This document shows, piece by piece, positions 32,359-38,848 of a stretch of DNA of 64,000 bases; the first letter of the stretch is position 1; each line of letters starts with the position of its first letter. The stretch comes from an uncultured Dehalococcoidia bacterium (GTDB lineage: Bacteria; Chloroflexota; Dehalococcoidia; Lucifugimonadales; G958296245). The stretch lies in contig OY282458.1 of assembly GCA_958296245.1 (NCBI GenBank), positions 2,608,197 through 2,672,196 of the forward strand, read 5' to 3'. The translations under genes and the position numbers were made by a program. The notes under the pieces were generated by a model, which did not search any database, was not told the DNA's origin, and worked only from the letters and a program-made list of their open reading frames with translations.

Positions 32359-33348
32359 CTACACCTCGAACTTGTAGCCCAGCGGGTCGTCTTCAAATTC
32401 GAGGGCCTCGAGAACCTCCGCCGCCGCGTCCGCCAAGGGCTCGTCATCCACGGTCAGGCAGTGCTTCAACGCGCGCTTTGCCGTCTGGCCGCCCAGGTCA
32501 CCCAGCGCCCTGACGGCGGCTATCCGGACCTGGTGGTCGTCATCCTGCAAGAGCCGCACCAGGTAAGGCGCGGTCTCCTCGCCGCCCAGTTTGCCTGCGG
32601 CCACCGCCGCCTCATACCTGACCCCCGAATGGCCGCTCCTAGTCTCTTTCAGCACCGTCGGCAGCCAATCGAGGTTAGAACCCTGGCCCATTGCATAGAC
32701 GGCGCTCTGGATGAGCCTGACGTCCCCGCTGCCGTAGGCTCCGCGGACGGCCTGCTCGGACCTGGGCGCGTCAAACGACGCGACGCCTTCGATAGCCCTC
32801 CGCCGCACCTCGGTATCCTCGGCGGCATTGTCTATCGCGCTCATCAGAGAGTTCAGGACCCGCGCCGCGTCTTTCCTGATCAGCTTGCCTTCCTGCGCAA
32901 GCGCCGCGAACTTCCCCAAGGACATGGCGGCCGCCGTCCTGACCTCCGGCGCGGGGTCGTTCAGAAGCAGATCAGAGAGAGGCTCGATCAGCGTCCGGTC
33001 GTCGTACTCCCAGAGCCCTTGGGCGCCCTTTCGTCGTACTTCCGCGTCCGCATCCTCCAGGGACGCCCTGAACACGTGGTTGAAGTCGAGATGGGCGTTG
33101 TCTTCTCCCAGCTCGATCAGCCTCGCCAACAGGGCGCGCTTGCGCGCCGTACTGATCGCGCCCCAAGCAGATCCGAGCTTCGCAGCCTCGCCGTTCGCAA
33201 GCCCGGATAGATGGACCAAACCGGAGTAGGTCTGCGGCCGGCTCTCGTCTACCAGGTCCTCGAGGAAGCTTTCGAAGGTCAACGTTGCACCGTGCGGGGC
33301 TGCCCGCGCCGACTTGGTGTCCCTTCGCGGCAGGTGACACAGCCGCAA
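32359..33348 (-). CDS. HEAT-repeat protein
   Basis: A helical-repeat protein of up to 329 residues. At least six HEAT/PBS-lyase-type repeats are visible from about residue 85 on, for example DADAEVRRKGAQGLWEY, APEVRTAAAMSLGKFA, DTEVRRRAIEGVASF, HSGVRYEAAVAAGKLGGEE and DHQVRIAAVRALGDLGG. Such proteins are scaffolds; no catalytic residues are expected. The start is uncertain: TTG 33348 has no ribosome site, and a TTG about 23 codons in (LTFESFLED) is an alternative. It lies 107 bp upstream of the fatty-acid run in the same direction; a link is not demonstrated. Confidence 0.8.
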   Translation of the reverse strand: MRLCHLPRRDTKSARAAPHGATLTFESFLEDLVDESRPQTYSGLVHLSGLANGEAAKLGSAWGAISTARKRALLARLIELGEDNAHLDFNHVFRASLEDADAEVRRKGAQGLWEYDDRTLIEPLSDLLLNDPAPEVRTAAAMSLGKFAALAQEGKLIRKDAARVLNSLMSAIDNAAEDTEVRRRAIEGVASFDAPRSEQAVRGAYGSGDVRLIQSAVYAMGQGSNLDWLPTVLKETRSGHSGVRYEAAVAAGKLGGEETAPYLVRLLQDDDHQVRIAAVRALGDLGGQTAKRALKHCLTVDDEPLADAAAEVLEALEFEDDPLGYKFEV

Positions 33349-33392
33349 CCGTAGGAGACTCCGCAGCCCGCTGTCAAGCTTGCGTACTCGGC

Positions 33393-33579
33393 GTAACTGT
33401 TCAGACTTCGTGAGGTTCTTTTTGACTGGCGCAGCCCCGATAAAGCATACGTCTTTAGATCCCCCCCCCTTTAGATCCCCACCCGCCGCCCCTCGGTTAC
33501 TGGGGCCCCTCAGACCCCTGCCAAGGGAGAACCCGCTCCGGTCTCCCCTCTTCGGGTCTCACAGAGTCTGAACAGTTTC
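33393..33579. mobile_element. MITE-like element, inverted relative to the copy at 26768
   Basis: The left end GTAACTGTTCAGACTTCGTG and the right end, other strand GAAACTGTTCAGACTCTGTG, are strong inverted repeats. Internal blocks GCGCAGCCCCGATAAAGCAT, ACGTCTTTAGATCC (duplicated in part), CGGTTACTGGGG and CCCTGCCAAGGGAGAACCC are reverse-oriented versions of the 14294 and 26768 copies. A run of nine C is present at 33463. It fills the gap between the HEAT-repeat gene and hflK. Confidence 0.73.
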
Positions 33580-33660
33580 GGTTATCGGCGTTGCGCGGGC
33601 AACGCGGGACTTGGCGTGTATGCTAAGATTGAAGGCGTGGGGTGAGGCAACAGGAGAAAG

Positions 33661-34713
33661 ATGTACAAGCAGGACGAGCCAGAGGTAAACATAGGGCAGG
33701 TACTGGGGCGGATCCGGTCGTTCCTCGGGCGCTTCGGCGTCGGGAGGATAGGCGGCGGGCTGTTCGGTCTGATTATCATCGTGGCAGTGATCGCCGGGGG
33801 CATCTGGGTTTCCTCAGGTTTCTACACCGTGCAGCCAGGTGAAGAGGCGGTCGTCCGCACCTTCGGCGCCATTACCAACAATCCTCCGGGGGCGATGCTG
33901 GGCGGTTCGGAGCCGGGGTTGCATTGGTGGTGGCCGTCGCCTATAGGGACCTTCGCAAAGCTTCGGGTGGAGGAGGTCAGGCGGCTCGAGTTGGGGTTCC
34001 GCGGCGAGACGCCGTTCCCGGCGGAGTCGCTGATGATCACCGGCGACCAAGAGCCTCAGATCGTCGACGCCCAACTTCTGGTGCAGTACAACATCAAGAA
34101 CATCGAGCATTTCCTGTTCAGGGTGGCTGACCCCGACGGCTCGGTTCTGAAGAGCGCGGCGGAGACGTCGCTTCGGCAGGTGGTGGGCCGGCTCAGCATC
34201 GACGACGTGCTGGTGAATCGGGAGGTCGTCGAGTCCGAAACCAAGTCGTTGCTCCAGTCCCTCCTAGACCAGTACGAGACCGGAATCAACATCACGGAGG
34301 TCAAGCTCCAAAGCGTACTTCCTCCGCCACAGGTCCAGCCGGCGTTCGACGACGTAAACGTCGCCATCGAGGAGAAGCAGAAGACCATCAACTTGGCGGA
34401 AGCATACGAGGCCGACATCCTGCCCAAGGCCATCGGCGACGCCCGCCGCACGGTTAGGGCCGCGGAGGCGTTCAGGGCGGAGCAGATCAACCGGGCCTCC
34501 GGCCAAGCCGAGCGATTCGCCGCCATTCTGAGCGAGTATCTGAAGGCCAAGGACATCACCCGGCAACGGCTGTACTTGGACGCCATGGAGGACATCCTGC
34601 CCGGGGTGACCAAGTTCGTCGTCGACCCGAACATCAACATGGTGATCGTGTCCGGAGACGGCGGCGTCGTGCCTCTGCCTAGCCAGGCGCTGGAGGAGGA
34701 GCAGCAGCGATGA
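33661..34713 (+). CDS. hflK: HflK, SPFH-family modulator of FtsH
   Basis: A 350-residue HflK. An N-terminal cytoplasmic stretch (1-30) is followed by a transmembrane helix (GLFGLIIIVAVIAGGIWV) and the FYTVQPGEEAVVRTFG start of the SPFH domain. EPGLHWWWPSPIG and ITGDQEPQIVDAQLLVQYNI are typical. A long helix (about 235-300) contains the coiled-coil arm. With HflC it forms a large cage around FtsH in the membrane. AGGAGA lies 4 nt before the ATG. Its stop overlaps hflC by 4 bp (ATGA). Confidence 0.93.
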   Translation: MYKQDEPEVNIGQVLGRIRSFLGRFGVGRIGGGLFGLIIIVAVIAGGIWVSSGFYTVQPGEEAVVRTFGAITNNPPGAMLGGSEPGLHWWWPSPIGTFAKLRVEEVRRLELGFRGETPFPAESLMITGDQEPQIVDAQLLVQYNIKNIEHFLFRVADPDGSVLKSAAETSLRQVVGRLSIDDVLVNREVVESETKSLLQSLLDQYETGINITEVKLQSVLPPPQVQPAFDDVNVAIEEKQKTINLAEAYEADILPKAIGDARRTVRAAEAFRAEQINRASGQAERFAAILSEYLKAKDITRQRLYLDAMEDILPGVTKFVVDPNINMVIVSGDGGVVPLPSQALEEEQQR

Positions 34714-35918
34714 AGCTGGTTGCCATCCTGATCGTAATAGTTGCCGTCGCAGCGGGTCTGCTGGTGCCGCAGTTTCTGTTCGTGGTCGACGAGACCCAGG
34801 CGGCGATAGTAACGCGGCTCGGCGAGCCTCGCCGATCCATAGTCAGCCCGGGGCTCTACGCAAAGGCCCCGTTCGTGGAGACCGTGACCTACTTCGACAA
34901 GCGGGCCACCCTGTTCGACGCCGACCCAGACTCTTTCCTGACGCAGGACAAGAAGCGGCTCATAATCGACGCCTACGCGATAGGTAGGATTGAGGACCCA
35001 TTGGGGTTCTTCGAGTCCGTCCGAACGGCGAGGGGCGCCGAGCAGCGCGGCAAGGACATAGTGGTCTCGGATCTGAAGATCGAGATCGCCAACGACCTTC
35101 AGATCGACGTCATCCGCGAACGTCGCGAGGCGATCATGAATCAGGTTACGGAAACCGTGCGGCCTAAGCTGGCGGCGTTCGGCATCGACACGGTGGACGT
35201 CCGCCTCAAGCGCGCCGACTTCCCGCCGCAGATCGCGTCCAGCGTGTACGCGAACATGGACGCGGAGCGCAAGCGGATCGCCAACGCCGAAAGGGCGGAG
35301 GGCGCCCGGCAGGACTTGGAGATCAGGGCGGACGTGGACAGGCGGGCGACCATAATCCGGGCCGAGGCCCAGAGGGACGCCGCCATAATCCAGGGGTGCG
35401 GCCTCGCGGAGGCGAACGCCATCTACGCGGCAGCCTTCAGCCAGAACCCGGAGTTCTACAGGTTCCAGCGGTCGCTCGACGTGTTCAGGGCCTCGCTTGC
35501 GGAGAACATGATTGCGGTAGGGTCTGCGGTGGACCTGGGGCAGCTCTTCGAGCAGGTCCGCCAAGGAGTGACCGAGTCCACCAGGGTGGCTGACGGCGTC
35601 GACGAGGGGAGCGGGAACGATCCCTCGGACGTGGGTTCCACGTGCGCGCGGGTAGCGGCAGTGCAGTTCCTTGCCGGGGAGCTTGTGACCGACCAGTTCG
35701 ATATCGAACTGGTCAGCCTCCGCCAAGTGGACTGGCCGGACTCGAGCTTGGGCTGCGCCGAGGAAGGCAGGTTCTACATCGCGGGCGTCGTGCCGGGGTA
35801 TGAGATATTCTTCGACTATCAGGGCACGTCTCACGAGATACACACCAACAGGTTCGGCTCACGGATGGTGACCTGCACCACGGGACAGCAGCCGGATTCG
35901 GAGTCTCCCAGCCCCTAA
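34710..35918 (+). CDS. hflC: HflC with an extra C-terminal domain
   Basis: A 402-residue HflC; E. coli HflC has about 334. Residues 1-25 form the membrane anchor; VDETQAAIVTRLGEPR to about 290 are the SPFH domain and helix, including RRSIVSPGLYAKAPFVETV and EIANDLQIDVIRERR. After a Gly/Asp/Ser linker (about 295-310) comes an added domain of about 85 residues with VDWPDSSLGCAEEG and VVPGYEIFFDYQG, which I recognise as a small domain seen alone in other Chloroflexota and cyanobacterial envelope proteins. It would lie outside the membrane with the cage. It has a 4-bp overlap with hflK. Confidence 0.88.
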   Translation: MKLVAILIVIVAVAAGLLVPQFLFVVDETQAAIVTRLGEPRRSIVSPGLYAKAPFVETVTYFDKRATLFDADPDSFLTQDKKRLIIDAYAIGRIEDPLGFFESVRTARGAEQRGKDIVVSDLKIEIANDLQIDVIRERREAIMNQVTETVRPKLAAFGIDTVDVRLKRADFPPQIASSVYANMDAERKRIANAERAEGARQDLEIRADVDRRATIIRAEAQRDAAIIQGCGLAEANAIYAAAFSQNPEFYRFQRSLDVFRASLAENMIAVGSAVDLGQLFEQVRQGVTESTRVADGVDEGSGNDPSDVGSTCARVAAVQFLAGELVTDQFDIELVSLRQVDWPDSSLGCAEEGRFYIAGVVPGYEIFFDYQGTSHEIHTNRFGSRMVTCTTGQQPDSESPSP

Positions 35919-36160
35919 CGCGCCCCGCGCAGTACCTGTAAGGGCTACTCGGCCCCTAACCGCAGGGCTGCCTTCACCGGGCGTGTAGCTCGTCAGCAGT
36001 TCAGCGGCGTTCCGGTTCGATGACACGTGGTCGATGACCAGACGCATTGCCGCCATGCATTCAAGGGTCTGCTCCGTACGGGGCGGGAATTCATCCCGGC
36101 AGCATCGACAAGGCGCTGGCCGGCTTCGCCAGGGCGGGCTGCCCGCCCAACCTCGAGGGC

Positions 36161-37573
36161 CTAGATGGGCGGGCGGCGGGTGTGCCAGCCTGTGGCCTGC
36201 TCGTAGGCGTAGGCGGCCCTGAGCACGGTACCCTCGTCGAACATCCGGCCAGCGATCTGCAGCCCAAAGGGCAGCCCGTCCGAGCTGAAGCCGCACGGCA
36301 CCGTGATGGTTGGCGAGCCGCTGACGTTGAACGGGCGGGTCATGCGGGCGAGTATCTGGAGGGTCGAGTGCTCCTCCCCTCTAACCGTCGAGACTTCCTG
36401 CCCTATCTTGGGAGCGGGGATGGGCGCCGCGGGGGTCAGCAGAACGTCGACGCTCTCGAAGGCAGCCGCAACCTGCCGGTTGAAGGCCCTGCGGGCGCGC
36501 TGCGCTCGGACGTAGTAGATGGCAGGCTCCAGGAGGCCCGCCGCCAGGCGTGAGCTCACCTGGGGGTCCATCTCCTCGACGTTATGGCGCAGATTTTCCA
36601 GGTGGATCTCGGCGGCCTCCGGGCCGCTGATGGCTTGCCCGATGCTCAGGATATTTTCCAGCAGGGGAATCGACACCTCCTCCACTGATGCCCCGAGCCC
36701 CTCGAGTACCTTCACCCCTTCTCTCATTGCGCTCTCGCAGCCGGGGTCCAGTATCTCGAAGAAGTGTTCCCTGGGAATGCCGACGCGCAGGCCGTCGACG
36801 CCCCGGCCCAGCGTCTCCGTGAAATCCGGTGTGGGCTGCCGGCTCGAGTAGGGGTCGTTCGGGTCGTGTCCGGCGATGACGTTCATCACCAGCGCGGTGT
36901 CCCTGACCGTGCGCGTCATCGGCCCCACGGTGTCGAAGCTCCAGGAGAGCGGGTATACGCCGTGGCGGCTGATGCGACCGAAGGTCGGTTTCAGGCCGAC
37001 GATACCGCACAGGGCGGCCGGGATGCGTACCGACCCCCCGGTGTCGGTGCCGAGGGCGGCCATGACCTGGCCTGCCGCGACCCCGGTGCCCGATCCGCCG
37101 CTGGAGCCGCCGGAGACTCGCTCGGTGTCCCAGGGGTTGCGCGCCGGGCCGTGGTGGATATTCGCGCTGGTCGCGCCGGACGCGAACTCGTGCATCTGGA
37201 GCTTGCCGATGATGATCGCGCCCGCGTCCAAGAATCTAGACACGACTGTTGCGTCGTAGTCCGGCACGAAGCCGCCCATTATGGACGACCCTATGGTCGT
37301 GCGGACGCCCTTGGTGTAGTAGAGGTCCTTCAGGCCGATGGGGATACCGTGCAGCGGGCCGATCGGCTGCCCAGAGCGTATCCGGGTCTCGGCCTTCTCC
37401 GCAGCGGACCTCGCCTGGGGCTCCAGTACCGTTATGAACGAGTTCAGGCGGTCGTCCGTGGTGGAGATACGCTCGAGGTGGGCGTCGACCAACTCGATGG
37501 GCGAGAGCTCCCCTCGGGCTATGAGTCTCGCGGCCTCGGCTATGGACAGTGAGCGGGTATCGACCGGGCTCAT
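36161..37573 (-). CDS. Amidase-signature-family amidohydrolase (AtzE/GatA-like)
   Basis: A 470-residue amidase. The triad is visible as Lys in GIPIGLKDLYYTKG (about residue 82), cis-Ser in SGGSSGGSGTGVAAG (about 157) and Ser in GTDTGGSVRIPAALCG (about 181). It is similar to the gatA product at 17772 but lacks the GatA-specific STENSA segment (here TSANIHHGPARNPWD). The 65-residue partner just upstream suggests an AtzE-AtzG-type complex acting on a small amide, not tRNA. ATG 37573 is 4 bp from the partner's stop. It probably hydrolyses a nitrogenous metabolite; the substrate is unknown. Confidence 0.87.
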   Translation of the reverse strand: MSPVDTRSLSIAEAARLIARGELSPIELVDAHLERISTTDDRLNSFITVLEPQARSAAEKAETRIRSGQPIGPLHGIPIGLKDLYYTKGVRTTIGSSIMGGFVPDYDATVVSRFLDAGAIIIGKLQMHEFASGATSANIHHGPARNPWDTERVSGGSSGGSGTGVAAGQVMAALGTDTGGSVRIPAALCGIVGLKPTFGRISRHGVYPLSWSFDTVGPMTRTVRDTALVMNVIAGHDPNDPYSSRQPTPDFTETLGRGVDGLRVGIPREHFFEILDPGCESAMREGVKVLEGLGASVEEVSIPLLENILSIGQAISGPEAAEIHLENLRHNVEEMDPQVSSRLAAGLLEPAIYYVRAQRARRAFNRQVAAAFESVDVLLTPAAPIPAPKIGQEVSTVRGEEHSTLQILARMTRPFNVSGSPTITVPCGFSSDGLPFGLQIAGRMFDEGTVLRAAYAYEQATGWHTRRPPI

Positions 37574-37576
37574 CGG

Positions 37577-37774
37577 CTATTCGCCGCCCGGAAGATATAC
37601 GTCGGCGGGCGGGAACTCGGTTAGGTCGAGCCCGTCCACCTCGCACATGGCCTTGGCTGCGGCCTGCGCCTGTGGGAGCAGCATCTCCATCTGGACGGAC
37701 GGCAGGCGGACGCCCAGAGCCGCGGCTGCGGCTGCTATCTCGTTCATCGGTTCCGGCTGGCTCGTCTCGTTCAC
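37577..37774 (-). CDS. AtzG-like (DUF4089) small partner of the amidase
   Basis: A 65-residue protein with two predicted helices (NEIAAAAAALGVRLPS and MLLPQAQAAAKAMCEVDGL) and a tail ending EFPPADVYLPGGE. The size, the AAALGVRLP helix and the FPPADVY-type tail fit AtzG/DUF4089, a GatC-like subunit that stabilises AtzE amidase. It starts at GTG 37774 (a second start, ATG 37747, is possible). The tight spacing to the amidase gene supports a complex. Confidence 0.75.
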   Translation of the reverse strand: MNETSQPEPMNEIAAAAAALGVRLPSVQMEMLLPQAQAAAKAMCEVDGLDLTEFPPADVYLPGGE

Positions 37775-37875
37775 GGTGGAGGCCCCTCTCAGGTGCGGAT
37801 TCGGATTGTGCGGAGTCAGCCTATCATGTCAGCGCCTCCGTGAGAACACTTGCAGGCCTTCCCCTTACCGGTCAG

Positions 37876-37922
37876 GAAGGGGGGAAAATAGATGTATCTG
37901 AGGGGCGCACTCAGACTCCCGG
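37876..37922. repeat. Dispersed intergenic repeat, second family, copy B
   Basis: GAAGGGGGG, TGTATCTGAGGGG and CTCAGACTCCCGG follow in the order seen at 30268-30333. It lies between the amidase partner gene and the 3' end of the glycosylase gene. It is preceded by CCTTCCCCTTACCGGTCAGG, which could fold back on GGAAGGGG. Confidence 0.5.
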
Positions 37923-37951
37923 TAGAGGAGAGGAGTCCTCCGCACGCTTTC

Positions 37952-38848
37952 TTATTTCGGCAGCCGGGTAGAGGTCTGCTGTCGGCGGTCGTGGAAGAGG
38001 TAGTGGTTGGCGTAGCCGGCGTTACGCCCGAAGTGTTCCTGCGCCCACGTCCGCATTTTGACCCTGTTCAGCTTGGAGCCGTCCAAGTACCATTCTCGTA
38101 GACACTGGTCGATGTGGGTGTCCACCGGGAAGGCCTCCGGCTTGTCTAGGGAGAACAGCAAGATGCAATTGGCTACCTTGTCACCCACCCCGTCCAGTGA
38201 AGTCAGGACCTCCAGGGCCTCTTCGTACGGCGCCTCGCGCAGAGCCATCAGATCGACCGCGCCCTCGGCTATCGTCCGGGCCGACGAGACCAGGTAGGCG
38301 GCCCTGTATCCCAAGCCGAGTTCCCGTACCTCGGCTTCGGTCGCCCTCGCCAGCGCCTCGGGAGTCGGGAAGGTATGCATCGACCCGCCGGTTCCGCTGA
38401 TGGGCCGTCCGAAGGCCTGGCAGATCGACTCGATGTTCCGGGTGATTCTGGGGATGTTCGAGGCCGAGGTGCATATGAAGCTTATCAGGCATTCCCAGGG
38501 GTCCTGCCTGAGGACACGCATACCCCCGTAGCGCGCGACGGCCGACCGTATCCTGCCGTCCGCCGAGATGGAGTTGTATATTCGCTCCAAGTCCGCGTTG
38601 AGGCTCAGGTAGTCCGCTAGCAGCGGCCACAGGTCGGCGGCGGCGTCCGGACACCCGACGACCTCAAGGCTGCCGCCGGTCCGCCGGATGCGGATGACGT
38701 TGTCGAATGCCACGCCTTGGTACCAATGGCCCACGTGGCGCCAGCGGAATACCTGCCCGCTGAACAAGGTGCTCTCCAGGTCGAGAGGCCCGTTGAAGCT
38801 GACCCGGTACGGGGTCCCGCTTGCTGCCGTCGTCACACCGCCAGCCAC
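37952..38848 (-). CDS. ogg: 8-oxoguanine DNA glycosylase/lyase, OGG1 family
   Basis: A 298-residue HhH-GPD glycosylase related to eukaryotic OGG1 and the AlkA-like bacterial enzymes. The N-terminal domain starts LDLESTLFSGQVFRWRHVG, the OGG-type opening. The helix-hairpin-helix is LTSLDGVGDKVANCILL with catalytic Lys224; the essential Asp is Asp243 in AFPVDTHI. Lys224 in the GVG-x-KVA context matches the lyase lysine of OGG1. It removes oxidised guanine and nicks the strand. The ORF overlaps the DinG-type gene by 16 bp, so the two are translationally linked. Confidence 0.9.
   Translation of the reverse strand: MAGGVTTAASGTPYRVSFNGPLDLESTLFSGQVFRWRHVGHWYQGVAFDNVIRIRRTGGSLEVVGCPDAAADLWPLLADYLSLNADLERIYNSISADGRIRSAVARYGGMRVLRQDPWECLISFICTSASNIPRITRNIESICQAFGRPISGTGGSMHTFPTPEALARATEAEVRELGLGYRAAYLVSSARTIAEGAVDLMALREAPYEEALEVLTSLDGVGDKVANCILLFSLDKPEAFPVDTHIDQCLREWYLDGSKLNRVKMRTWAQEHFGRNAGYANHYLFHDRRQQTSTRLPK

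Noticed and set aside
13186-33579. CRISPR array
   Set aside because: No short repeats with regular 60-70 bp spacing and unique spacers occur; the dispersed repeats are single elements with inverted ends.
34056-35843. A 595-codon minus-strand frame opposite hflK-hflC
   Set aside because: The hflK and hflC motifs on the plus strand are unmistakable; this is a shadow.
35919-36160. Possible small gene or RNA in the hflC-amidase gap
   Set aside because: The open frames lack ribosome sites and motifs, and no known RNA family was recognised.
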